Assembly: GCA_023259925.1 (NCBI GenBank)
Contig: JALRDS010000046.1
Location: forward strand, 1-15,847
Length of the DNA stretch: 15,847 nucleotides
Source: Candidatus Saccharimonadia bacterium
GTDB taxonomy: Bacteria; Patescibacteriota; Saccharimonadia; Saccharimonadales; Saccharimonadaceae
Direction of reading: 5' to 3'
This document shows positions 1 to 7,159 of the stretch, one piece after another. The stretch's first letter is position 1. The number at the start of each line of letters is the position of its first letter. A program made the translations under genes and the position numbers. The notes beneath the pieces were generated by a model. It did not search any database. It saw nothing but the letters and a program-made list of their open reading frames with translations, and was not told the DNA's origin.

Positions 1-11
1 GAATCGCAGTT

Positions 12-992
12 CTACATACTTGTGGCAATGCGCCTGATTTGTTCGTTGCTGAGGTTTGCCGTACCTTCGATGGTGTACATAATGCCGCCATTTACCCACG
101 CTGCATTAGTGCCATACGTGTAGATAGTAAGACCGCTATCATTATAGGTTGCATAGTTACTTTCAGAACGAGGTGTCACGTATTTTTCAAGGAGTGCTGC
201 AGAGTCCCATGAGCTTGTTGATTGGCTAAGAGAGAATGCAAGTGGGCCAGAATTTGATGCAAATTTCATACTCACTTCGCCATCTTGATACGCTACAGGT
301 CCGTTTAGGCTGTAGCCAACCGGACGATATTCAGGAAAGCTTGCGTCGATGCCAGCTTGCGCTGCTGCCACGCGCACAGATAAGTTCGGCATATTAATGT
401 AGGTAAAGTAGCCGGCGATGAGGAGTAACCCAAGAGTGGCAGCGGCAACGTTAAGCCCGCGTTTACGAGGCTGCTTTGGCGCCTTACTCTCTGACTTAGC
501 ATTATGAAGGGCCTTGCCGAGTTCGCTGTGCTTAATAGCCGTAGCAGACAGTGTTGCGGATGCTATATGACTTGTTTTATGTGCACGTGCCTGTTGGGTT
601 TGGTGGGCTTTGGCAGCCACTGGATGTGCAACATGCGAAACGTCTTTGGCTACAGTACGCTTAACGGCAAGCGCACTTGGTTCTGGAGCGAACTTACTAA
701 TATGGGCACTTTTGCTGATACGTGGCTTGAAGTCGAGGTTTTTACGCGGCTGTATGGTATGAGTTGACTTATGAGGTGCAGCACTAGCTACAAAACGGCG
801 ATTAAGTGTGGTTGAGCGTTGATGTGATGCATGTACGCCCTTTGCATGAACTGGGGATGCGACACTACGTTTAGCCCGAGCGCCTGTTATCCTATGGCTA
901 TTATTAGACACTTGAATGTGCTTTGTAGACGGTAATCCGGTGTGTTTGTCGTATGCTACTCCACCAATCGACACAACGTTTGTTTGACTCAT
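12..992 (-). CDS. DUF4367-type membrane-anchored protein with long basic His/Lys/Ala-rich N-terminal tail
   Basis: Read from the ATG at 992 this is 326 aa. Residues 1-178 are low-complexity and strongly basic, rich in Lys, Arg, His, Ala and Ser, with almost no acidic residues. One hydrophobic segment follows (about 181-199), just after a PRKRG stop-transfer-like cluster, so the tail should be cytoplasmic and the C-terminus outside. The last ~105 residues (YRPVGYSL near 222, an NGG-MYTIEG strand at 301-310, then LSNEQIRRIATSM) match the usual ending of DUF4367 domains; that is recognition by eye. I chose 992 because a good promoter (1036-1064) and an AAGGAA ribosome site (1004-1009) lie just upstream, while the open frame running on to 1235 would cross that promoter and the divergent gene. 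Molecular function is unknown; an envelope role is inferred from topology and from the PEGA and sortase neighbours. Confidence 0.72.
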   Translation of the reverse strand: MSQTNVVSIGGVAYDKHTGLPSTKHIQVSNNSHRITGARAKRSVASPVHAKGVHASHQRSTTLNRRFVASAAPHKSTHTIQPRKNLDFKPRISKSAHISKFAPEPSALAVKRTVAKDVSHVAHPVAAKAHQTQQARAHKTSHIASATLSATAIKHSELGKALHNAKSESKAPKQPRKRGLNVAAATLGLLLIAGYFTYINMPNLSVRVAAAQAGIDASFPEYRPVGYSLNGPVAYQDGEVSMKFASNSGPLAFSLSQSTSSWDSAALLEKYVTPRSESNYATYNDSGLTIYTYGTNAAWVNGGIMYTIEGTANLSNEQIRRIATSM

Positions 993-1035
993 CCTGTTTC
1001 GTGTTCCTTGTTCTTTTACCCTCTTTGTTGTTCCT

Positions 1036-1064
1036 ATCATACCGCTGCCATAAGCAGCTTGCAA
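1036..1064 (-). promoter_or_regulatory. Sigma-70-type promoter for the DUF4367 gene
   Basis: On the minus strand TTGCAA (1059-1064) is followed by exactly 17 nt and then TATGAT (1036-1041). Transcription would start around 1029, giving a leader of about 37 nt that contains AAGGAA 11 nt before the ATG at 992. This is one of the few genes here with a real 5' leader. Confidence 0.7.
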
Positions 1065-1095
1065 TACTAAAATGATATTAGATAACGGACTATCT

Positions 1096-1104
1096 TGATA
1101 TACT
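1096..1104 (+). promoter_or_regulatory. Extended -10 placing the PEGA gene start at the transcript end
   Basis: TGATATACT (TG, one base, TATACT) ends 6 nt before the ATG at 1111, so +1 would fall on or next to the start codon. No convincing -35 is seen. GGAG at 1105-1108 could be read as a ribosome site, but most of it would lie upstream of the transcript start. Confidence 0.5.
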
Positions 1105-1110
1105 GGAGCT

Positions 1111-2565
1111 ATGTATAGAGCTCCTTCAAAGAGACAGCAACTTATAAAGCGTGTATTTGTATACGGCGTTATGACATCAACAGTTCTTCTTTTAGTGACA
1201 TTGCTGGTATTCGTGATGCTGGGATACCGATTCAATCAAACCACCAGCACAATTGAGCAAGGTGGATTGGTGCAATTTAACTCTCGCCCTAGCGGCGCCA
1301 AAATAACGGTGGGCTCTGCTCGGTTGTCTGCACAAACACCTTCAAAAATTACAGTAAATCCGGGTAGTTATACAGTAACAATGCAAAAAGACGGGTATCA
1401 TACGTGGAGCAAACTGTCTGATGTGACCGCGGGCCAAGTGCTGTGGTTAAATTATGCTCAACTAGTGCCAGAAAATATTTCTACCGAAACTATAAAAACC
1501 TTCGATGAGCTTGATGGTGCGATTGTATCGCCAAATAGTGAACAATATGCTCTGCTGTCAGACGCCAATGAGCCTGTTGTCTCATTCTTAGACATCACAA
1601 GTGATCAGCCAAAGCTAACAACAGTGCCGCTACTTAGTGCTGCTGAAGCCGATAATGCACCCGCTGCGACATACAAACTGCTACTTTGGTCATCAGATTC
1701 AAACAAGCTTCTACTCACCACGAAAGTTGGTAACTCAACTGAATGGATATTGGTTGATCGTCGCGATAGCACTAAAACTATAAACATATCTAAGCAGTTT
1801 AGCTCCACCATCATTGAGGCCCAGTTCGATCCTCGATCCAGTGATCGCTTGGTAGTTCGAACAAAAAATGGTGAGCTCCGAATGATTGACACGGCACGTA
1901 ATACCCTTTCAGGCGTAATGGCGCGTTCAGTGACAGGAATGTCGCTGTATAAAAGCGATGCAATATTAGTCGTTCAGAAAATAAGCGATTCTGCTCAGCA
2001 GGTTGGATATGTATCATATGGTTCAAGTACGGTCCGTCAGTTGCAAGACGTAGAGGGTAACGACCAGGTAAAGGTTGCTGGTGCCACATATTTTGGTGAC
2101 CCGTACATTGCAATAACGGTTGGTGCCGACTTGCAAGTGTCACAAATCCGCACGCTACCTTCAAGTGAGTCGGACACTCCGATTAGCATGACAAAAGTGT
2201 TCAATACTACCCTGCCGGCTACGCCCAAGTACTTGAGTATACGTACAAACGGCAGGTTTGTACTTGCGGAGTATCTATCGGGCGTTGCAACTTATGATAT
2301 TGAATTGAAGAAGCAGTCGCAAACTAGTTTTAAGAAGCCGGTTAGTACGGAGCTTCGTTGGCTTGATAAATACCACTTTTACGTTACGAATGGTACGACA
2401 CTCGACTTACTTGAATTTGATGGTGGGAATCCTCATGCTATCATCAAAACTACGCTGCTATTTGACGCAGTATCACGGCAAGATGGTAAATATATATACA
2501 GCTTCGCAACGACAACTGACGACTCGGTTGTTTTGCAACGTAGCCAAATGATTCTGGATAATTAG
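1111..2565 (+). CDS. PEGA-domain, membrane-anchored beta-propeller-like protein
   Basis: The product has 484 aa. A short basic N-terminus (KRQQLIKR) precedes one hydrophobic segment at about 15-38, giving an N-in, C-out anchor with no lipobox. Residues ~51-116 fit a PEGA domain: a 'V.FNSRPSGAKITV' strand pair, then 'TPSKITVNPGSYTVTMQKDGY' with the typical G-Y-x-V and KDGY signature. The remaining ~360 residues show repeated beta-rich units such as SPNSEQYALLSD, WSSDSNKLLLTT and FDPRSSDRLVVRT, spaced as in WD40/TolB-like propellers. PEGA domains occur in surface-layer and envelope proteins and are thought to bind other surface proteins or glycans. The gene diverges from the DUF4367 gene across 118 bp and converges on the sortase gene 16 bp away with no evident terminator between. 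A role in displaying or sensing surface structures is inferred. Confidence 0.8.
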   Translation: MYRAPSKRQQLIKRVFVYGVMTSTVLLLVTLLVFVMLGYRFNQTTSTIEQGGLVQFNSRPSGAKITVGSARLSAQTPSKITVNPGSYTVTMQKDGYHTWSKLSDVTAGQVLWLNYAQLVPENISTETIKTFDELDGAIVSPNSEQYALLSDANEPVVSFLDITSDQPKLTTVPLLSAAEADNAPAATYKLLLWSSDSNKLLLTTKVGNSTEWILVDRRDSTKTINISKQFSSTIIEAQFDPRSSDRLVVRTKNGELRMIDTARNTLSGVMARSVTGMSLYKSDAILVVQKISDSAQQVGYVSYGSSTVRQLQDVEGNDQVKVAGATYFGDPYIAITVGADLQVSQIRTLPSSESDTPISMTKVFNTTLPATPKYLSIRTNGRFVLAEYLSGVATYDIELKKQSQTSFKKPVSTELRWLDKYHFYVTNGTTLDLLEFDGGNPHAIIKTTLLFDAVSRQDGKYIYSFATTTDDSVVLQRSQMILDN

Positions 2566-2581
2566 TTACGTAGCCGACTAG

Positions 2582-3787
2582 CTAAGACGCGCCAAACACC
2601 CGCTCTAGGAATGTTGGCGAATTACCTGGCATAGAGGTTCTATCTTGCGTTGTACTGTTTTTTGGTGCCGCAGTTGCTGATGCTGGATTTGGTGATACTT
2701 GTTCAGCAGTAATGAGTAGTCGGTTTAGCGCTGTACCGAGCGGTGTGCAGGTAATTAATGTAACGATAGGCTTATTGGTATCGTAAATTAACGCATCAAC
2801 ATCGGTTGGTTCAACTACTTCGGTGCGTGTTACGGTGTAGGTGTATCTGATACCTTCATAATGAACGTAAAACACATCCCCTTCTTTTAGCCGATCAAGC
2901 AGCGCGAACACAAACTTGTAAGAGCCGCCATCAATAAAGTCGTTACTAGAATGTCCCGATAATACCGTATTGCCAATTTGCCCAGGTTTGCTGTTAGCGC
3001 CAGGTATGCCAAACCAAGCTATACCATTCTCCATAGCTGCCATTTGCGACTTTTGATCTGGTGTAGTGTCCCATATAATTGGTACGTTAACATTAATTTT
3101 CGGAATAACGAGCACAGGGTCATCACTGACTTGCAGTGATGCGTTCGGGTCGATCACAATGTTTTGCGGATCGATGTCGCCTGGCGTCACGTAGGCTTGT
3201 ACATTAGCAATAATTACTCTGTTGTACTGCAAAAAGCCAAAAATCAGAAGTACAATTAAAGCGGCACTTAGTGGTACGAAATGGCGGCTTTTACGAAATT
3301 TTTTTGTTCCAGAAGTAATCTTAGTAAGTAGCTGCGAACGTAGGTCGCGTATAGCTTCGGATTCAGACATAGACTCATCTTCGGGTGGCGGCAAATCATT
3401 TAGTTTTGCGCTGGTTTCACCGAGTCGGGCTGCGTGTTCACTGTACGCCTGGTGCACTTGGTGGACCGCCCCTACGTAATAATGTTCATAGTATTTTTGG
3501 TAATAGTCCTGCCATGCACTGTGATACTGTTGCCAGTCATTGGGTTGTGTTTCGTGATGGGCTGAGTGGGTGCGCTTATACGCGTCGGGGAGTTGTGTTG
3601 CTGCTTGTGCTGCGCTGTGCTGGGATGGTTGTTCAGCTGGGTTTTGTACTGGCTGGGAGTAAATGGAATCAATTTGCGAGCGAGCAATATCAGCAGCTGC
3701 CGTTTGAGCAGACTGAAGGTCACGTTGCGGCAACTGAACGTTACCCCTGGGGGTGCCGCTACTAAGTTGTCTATCTTCTGGTCGCAT
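2582..3787 (-). CDS. Sortase (class D/E-like) with long Gln/Tyr/Trp-rich cytoplasmic tail
   Basis: From the ATG at 3787 the protein is 401 aa. Residues 1-170 are hydrophilic and Gln-rich, and include an aromatic stretch at about 85-116 built on W/Y spacing (WQQYHSAWQDYY, then KYYEHYY). A basic cluster (KKFRKSR) leads into a membrane segment at ~171-187. The sortase catalytic domain covers ~223-364: LSGHS with the catalytic His279, TLITCTP with the nucleophile Cys347, and the stabilising Arg356 in LNRLLITAE. A Pro/Ser/Thr-rich tail of ~35 residues follows. Sortases are transpeptidases that cut sorting signals of exported proteins and join them to wall or pilus acceptors. No LPXTG-type substrate is encoded in this window. 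An upstream TTG at 3832 lies before the predicted -10, so I rejected it. Confidence 0.9.
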   Translation of the reverse strand: MRPEDRQLSSGTPRGNVQLPQRDLQSAQTAAADIARSQIDSIYSQPVQNPAEQPSQHSAAQAATQLPDAYKRTHSAHHETQPNDWQQYHSAWQDYYQKYYEHYYVGAVHQVHQAYSEHAARLGETSAKLNDLPPPEDESMSESEAIRDLRSQLLTKITSGTKKFRKSRHFVPLSAALIVLLIFGFLQYNRVIIANVQAYVTPGDIDPQNIVIDPNASLQVSDDPVLVIPKINVNVPIIWDTTPDQKSQMAAMENGIAWFGIPGANSKPGQIGNTVLSGHSSNDFIDGGSYKFVFALLDRLKEGDVFYVHYEGIRYTYTVTRTEVVEPTDVDALIYDTNKPIVTLITCTPLGTALNRLLITAEQVSPNPASATAAPKNSTTQDRTSMPGNSPTFLERVFGAS

Positions 3788-3810
3788 TACTGTAGATTCC
3801 CACTTGCCTT

Positions 3811-3822
3811 TATTGTACAATA
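3811..3822. promoter_or_regulatory. Palindromic -10 possibly shared by tRNA-Leu (+) and sortase (-)
   Basis: TATTGTACAATA is a perfect 12-bp palindrome and gives TACAAT as a -10 on both strands: 3816-3821 for the tRNA, 3812-3817 for the sortase. Start points would fall about 12 nt before the tRNA and about 18 nt before the sortase ATG. Neither direction has a good -35. Confidence 0.42.
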
Positions 3823-3841
3823 CAAGGAGCAATTTGAGTAC

Positions 3842-3928
3842 GCCGCGATGGTGGAATTGGTAGACACGTTAGACTCAAAATCTGATGTCCATTAGGACGT
3901 GCCGGTTCAAGTCCGGCTCGCGGTACCA
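3842..3928 (+). tRNA. trnL: tRNA-Leu (anticodon CAA)
   Basis: The 87-nt cloverleaf is complete. The acceptor stem GCCGCGA pairs with TCGCGGT (first pair G-U), then discriminator A and an encoded CCA at 3926-3928. The anticodon stem TTAGA/TCTGA closes the loop CTCAAAA, with anticodon CAA at 3876-3878, reading UUG. The long variable arm (TCC-ATTA-GGA) marks a class II tRNA, and the T arm is GCCGG-TTCAAGT-CCGGC. The D arm carries GGTAGAC as expected for bacterial Leu tRNAs. It is a single isolated tRNA with its own terminator. Confidence 0.96.
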
Positions 3929-3940
3929 TGCATAGTAAAC

Positions 3941-3964
3941 AGCTCCCAATTTCGGGAGCTTTTT
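3941..3964 (+). terminator. Rho-independent terminator of tRNA-Leu
   Basis: AGCTCCC (3941-3947) and GGGAGCT (3954-3960) form a perfect 7-bp stem around a 6-nt loop and run into five T. The T run overlaps the last bases of the convergent gene ending at 3963. Confidence 0.85.
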
Positions 3965-4853
3965 ATACGGCAGCCTGTCTGTGGTCGCCATTAATGATTA
4001 CGGTCCCATTCAAAACGATATTCGCTAAGTGAGACTGGGTATAGCGCTTGCGGATCTCTTCGGTGATGGGCTGATTCTTTACTTCGACAGGTGTTAGTAC
4101 GGTCCAACTATCGTCATGACGCTGCTTTATAATGTCTATATCATGCGTTTGGTCTGGATGAAAGCCACCGTGCCCACCACGCACCGTTGCAGGCAGTGCT
4201 ACTTTACTGCCTTGCCCTTGGTAGTCTGACCAATATGCTTCGAGCGTCAGTAACTCACCCAGTACGCCATTACGATCAGACGGATTTGGAATGAATTTTA
4301 GTTGAGAGCGAGCATCCCGAATCGATAGGAGTAGTTCATCACGGGTAGCATCGGTCACTTCTCCGCATACGACATCGCGCATTGGCTGCGTAAATAAGTT
4401 TTTAATTAACAAACGTTGAGTACGCTCCATGTCGTCGTGTCGCAGCAGGCTTGCTGCGTGCTTCAAAGACTCAGATCCGGCATCAACGAGTTCGATTCTC
4501 GCCATAGCTGTATCAGGGTGATTATGACTCGTGAGCGATTCGATAAAAGCAGATTCCCACAGCATGGAGCTGTGGTATTCATAGGCATCAATTCGCACGT
4601 TACGTGGCATGCGAACGTCTTGCCCTACTGCGCGCGACAAGGCGGTGTAAAACAGTATTGATCCTGTATCGATGGCACCGAGTTGTTTTGGTGCCTGCAA
4701 ATAATCTTGAAAGATTGTGTGCGCTTTCACGTGTGGGTGCTGGGCATAACTATCAACGATGTCTAGAAATACATCTTGCTTCGGCGCTAGTAGCGTATCA
4801 TGTGCCCCGCTACGTTGGCCGGGTACTGAACTGAGTGGTTCAATGCGCAACAT
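3963..4853 (-). CDS. Orphan protein with possible PD-(D/E)XK nuclease-like core
   Basis: I do not recognise this 296-aa soluble protein as a named family. The N-terminal ~190 residues look alpha-helical. The C-terminal third contains GELLTLEAYW (199-208), then HDIDII (237-242) and, ten residues on, TPVEVKN (254-260). A helix with Glu, an Asp on one strand and E-x-K on the next is the layout of PD-(D/E)XK nuclease folds, so Glu200/Glu205, Asp238/Asp240, Glu257 and Lys259 would be candidate active-site residues. This is motif reading only and could be chance. The gene has its own promoter ending 6 nt before the ATG. Its stop codon overlaps the tRNA terminator. There is no signal peptide or membrane segment. 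Confidence 0.75.
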   Translation of the reverse strand: MLRIEPLSSVPGQRSGAHDTLLAPKQDVFLDIVDSYAQHPHVKAHTIFQDYLQAPKQLGAIDTGSILFYTALSRAVGQDVRMPRNVRIDAYEYHSSMLWESAFIESLTSHNHPDTAMARIELVDAGSESLKHAASLLRHDDMERTQRLLIKNLFTQPMRDVVCGEVTDATRDELLLSIRDARSQLKFIPNPSDRNGVLGELLTLEAYWSDYQGQGSKVALPATVRGGHGGFHPDQTHDIDIIKQRHDDSWTVLTPVEVKNQPITEEIRKRYTQSHLANIVLNGTVIINGDHRQAAV

Positions 4854-4859
4854 AAACGG

Positions 4860-4888
4860 ATTATAAAATAATTATTAATATGATGCAA
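4860..4888 (-). promoter_or_regulatory. Consensus promoter giving a leaderless mRNA for the 4853 gene
   Basis: On the minus strand TTGCAT (4883-4888), 17 nt, TATAAT (4860-4865), then CCGTTT and the ATG at 4853. With the usual -10 to +1 distance the A of ATG is itself the predicted +1. The -35 lies inside the end of the upstream gene. Confidence 0.75.
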
Positions 4889-5663
4889 GGGCTGATGCCG
4901 CTGATTCTAGCGAATTAGCATGCCATAAACGCCAGCTGGCTATATTCGTAGCGACGGTCCCACGCCAAATTGCCATTGGCTGGAGCCACTCCTGGGTAAT
5001 CACTCTACCCCCTTCGGCAATTATAATTGTGTCTTTGTGCAGGGTTACGATTGTGCAAGGGTATGTAATAGTGAATTTATGCAGTGCTTCAACAAGCTGC
5101 AATAACTGCATATTAAATGTTAAAATTTTTGGGTAAAATACGCCTGCAAATAGCTTCTGTAATTGAGCGAAACTTGCCACAATTGTAGTATCCGGGCGAT
5201 CGGCTATGAGTGAGGGATTATTTTTTATTAGGTCGATAGCATCCCGTGTAACCGTAACGGGGCCACTGTGACGCTGCAAGAATATCTCATATAGCATGGC
5301 TGTTTCAGAGTTGCGTCCTGCATCACCTATTAACAGAACTCCGTCAGCCCAAGCGGCACTCGCCAGTACGCTTGTCTCGGCTTCTTTAGATAAGCTTCCG
5401 CTTGGCGTGCAGTCGGCAAATACTACATCGAGTAGTGCTGAGGGAACGGTACCTTTTAAACAGGAAGGGAGAAGCACTTTCGTTTGTCCTACCCCATTTT
5501 TACGTGAGTTTTCATAGCTTTCAGCAATGGCTGCGAAGCCTAGCTTATTACCGCCAATTATAAGGAGCTTACCAGCTTGATCGCGTCGTTCGGGTTTTGC
5601 CCATAGAGTATCGGGAAATAGTGGTGTATCAGCAGCTTGGCGTTGCCAGTAACGATGCTCCAT
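4875..5663 (-). CDS. Degenerate ribokinase-fold protein resembling NAD(P)H-hydrate dehydratase (YjeF C-terminal domain)
   Basis: The product has 262 aa. GKLLIIGGNKLGFAAIAES (31-49) resembles the 'G.vlviGGs..y.GA' start of the YjeF C-terminal/NnrD domain. NGVGQTKVLLP (56-66), the ADGVLLIGDAGRN segment (106-118) and VTRDAIDLI (138-146, compare T-D-A-D-A-L-N-L) follow in family order, and VTLHKDTIIIAEGG (206-219) resembles the 'lKG..tii...g' strand. NnrD uses ADP or ATP to repair hydrated NAD(P)H. Here the terminal G-T-G-D box carrying the catalytic Asp is not visible; the C-terminus instead reads through a Trp-rich stretch. It may therefore be inactive or bind another ligand. It starts 6 nt after the stop of the membrane gene, without a clear ribosome site, so translational coupling is likely. 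Confidence 0.6.
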   Translation of the reverse strand: MEHRYWQRQAADTPLFPDTLWAKPERRDQAGKLLIIGGNKLGFAAIAESYENSRKNGVGQTKVLLPSCLKGTVPSALLDVVFADCTPSGSLSKEAETSVLASAAWADGVLLIGDAGRNSETAMLYEIFLQRHSGPVTVTRDAIDLIKNNPSLIADRPDTTIVASFAQLQKLFAGVFYPKILTFNMQLLQLVEALHKFTITYPCTIVTLHKDTIIIAEGGRVITQEWLQPMAIWRGTVATNIASWRLWHANSLESAASALASY

Positions 5664-5669
5664 GCAGCG

Positions 5670-6500
5670 CTAGCCGAGTGTTTTAATGAGCAGCATGATA
5701 AAGAATAAGATAAGCATAATGAAGAGTAGTCCAACAATTATTGGAACGAAGAATGTGAGCCAAGTTAGCCAGTGAGCAGCTGGTTTTTGCTTTCCGCTAT
5801 CTGTAACAGCGCGGAGTTGCTTATAGAGAATGGTACCAGCTGCGGGGTTCACAATAGTTGGAGCGAGGCCGAAGGTTATCATGTTTCCGAGTGTAAATCC
5901 TGCAAAGGTTGTAAACCATGCGCCCTTTGTTAATTCGAGGCTGCGCTTAATGGCTTGGTTTCCTTTTTTGTTTTCGCTAAAATAAGCAATCCCCGCAAGC
6001 GAGTACCGCACAGACATAATAATGCCAGGAATAATAAATAATAGTGTCCAAAGAAATAGCTTGGTGATTGCTATTACGTATACCCATATATATCCTGGGA
6101 ATAACTTCCAGACACCAGCGAAGGCATGTTCTAACGTTACTATTTCGTTATTAGCTAATTTAGCAGCAGTGTATTCTAGAATGCCGTATAAAAACAAGCT
6201 AATCAGTGAAAATACCAGCCCCATAAGTAGCATTACAAGCCCAATGCCGGCAATCACTGCGAACATTGCTTCGTCGAATACTGCGGGCATGGTTTCATTC
6301 ACTGAGGTGTCAGTGGGTGTATCTTGGTAGGGTGCGAAAACGCTTGCTATGTTGGATATGCCTCCACCCAGTAGGCCAATACCAGCGAGAACTGCAGCGA
6401 AAATACCCACTGACTGCGCAGATTTAAATAGAAGCGTTACTCCGTTGTAAGCAATGTAAAAAGGATTATTTTCGTACTGCACGGTAGCGTGTTTTGACAT
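5670..6500 (-). CDS. Multi-pass membrane protein, DUF975 / YciC-like
   Basis: The product has 276 aa, with hydrophobic segments at about 31-55, 78-108, 138-165, 196-215 and 247-273. The core FIIPGIIMSVRYSLAGIAYF (155-174), followed by GNQAIKRSLELTKGAWFTTF (180-199), is typical of the DUF975 and glycerophosphodiester-phosphodiesterase-membrane-domain type of integral proteins: a Pro-Gly after a TM helix, an R-Y-S-L motif, and a conserved 'S..l.kG.w' loop. The function of this superfamily is not established. The ATG at 6500 is preferred over a GTG 9 nt upstream because GAGGTG, with 6 nt spacing, is a good ribosome site and contains that GTG. The gene lies 23 bp after the gmk-like gene and probably belongs to the xth operon. 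Confidence 0.75.
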   Translation of the reverse strand: MSKHATVQYENNPFYIAYNGVTLLFKSAQSVGIFAAVLAGIGLLGGGISNIASVFAPYQDTPTDTSVNETMPAVFDEAMFAVIAGIGLVMLLMGLVFSLISLFLYGILEYTAAKLANNEIVTLEHAFAGVWKLFPGYIWVYVIAITKLFLWTLLFIIPGIIMSVRYSLAGIAYFSENKKGNQAIKRSLELTKGAWFTTFAGFTLGNMITFGLAPTIVNPAAGTILYKQLRAVTDSGKQKPAAHWLTWLTFFVPIIVGLLFIMLILFFIMLLIKTLG

Positions 6501-6523
6501 AGATTGCACCTCGTTTCTAGGCT

Positions 6524-7159
6524 TTATGATAGCAGATTTTCGATGGCTGCAAGCATATCTTTTGCAGATTGGGGTGCTTCAGTGACAGGCTCTCTTTTAC
6601 CCAAAACAGTGTCGATGAGTTGCTGTGCTGTTGCGGCTTGCTGGCCGGGTAAGTTTGTGAGCCAGTAATTGTTCTCGGTTTGCTCAAGCGACCATGTTAC
6701 CGACATGCGTGCTTCAAGTAGGCGCTTAGTACGCTCTTCGCTTTCATCAGGGTAACGCGCGTTCAGCCATTTTGTCCATTCCTTTGGATCGGTGGTAACA
6801 CTAAATGTGGTTGTGTTGTGGAATGGGAGGGCTCGGTAAATATCAACACTGGTAGCTAATGTATCAAGCAGATTGTAGTCGCCGTCATAGCTCTGTACGA
6901 CTGTTCCATAGTGAACATCTGTAGTTGGTGAAATTACATCTGTAAGTACTTCACCGGCCTCTAGGTGAGCATCAAGTTGGTCTTGAGTGATGTAGAAATA
7001 CTGATTATATTCATCACTGCCACGCGGCTGCCTGGTAGTAAAACTTTTAACTCGGCGAAAGTTTTTATCTAATTTCGCTGCATGTTTCATTAGGCTTGTT
7101 TTACCAACAGCGGTTGGGCCAACAATCATAATTAATGTTTTTGATACTAAACTATCCAT
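6524..7159 (-). CDS. gmk: Guanylate kinase-like P-loop kinase
   Basis: The product has 211 aa, close to the 190-210 usual for guanylate kinase, which converts GMP and ATP to GDP. The Walker A loop GPTAVGKT is at 14-21. FTTRQPR (40-46) supplies the two GMP-phosphate Arg (43 and 46), Tyr54 aligns with the GMP-binding Tyr, and HYGT (83-86) matches the family YGT. The helix ERTKRLLEAR (142-151) and a Thr-Asn at 168-169 follow as expected. Odd points: the G-x-D-Y box after TTRxPR is reduced to N-Q-Y, the loop is about a residue short, and a ~22-residue tail is added. It overlaps the xth stop by 8 bp, so translation is probably coupled. It is either a divergent true Gmk or a relative with altered specificity. 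Confidence 0.75.
   Translation of the reverse strand: MDSLVSKTLIMIVGPTAVGKTSLMKHAAKLDKNFRRVKSFTTRQPRGSDEYNQYFYITQDQLDAHLEAGEVLTDVISPTTDVHYGTVVQSYDGDYNLLDTLATSVDIYRALPFHNTTTFSVTTDPKEWTKWLNARYPDESEERTKRLLEARMSVTWSLEQTENNYWLTNLPGQQAATAQQLIDTVLGKREPVTEAPQSAKDMLAAIENLLS

Noticed and set aside
504..767. Plus-strand open frame opposite the DUF4367 gene
   Set aside because: It lies antisense to the biased Lys/His/Ala tail and shows no family features; a composition artefact.
993..1235. 81-residue N-terminal extension of the DUF4367 gene to 1235
   Set aside because: It would run through a good promoter (1036-1064) and into the start of the divergent PEGA gene; a ribosome site fits the ATG at 992.
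2566..2581. Terminator between the PEGA and sortase genes
   Set aside because: Only a short TTAG/CTAA repeat is present; no GC stem and no T run.
3385..3765. Plus-strand open frames opposite the sortase tail
   Set aside because: Cys/Trp-rich nonsense translations caused by Gln/Tyr codons on the other strand, without start signals.
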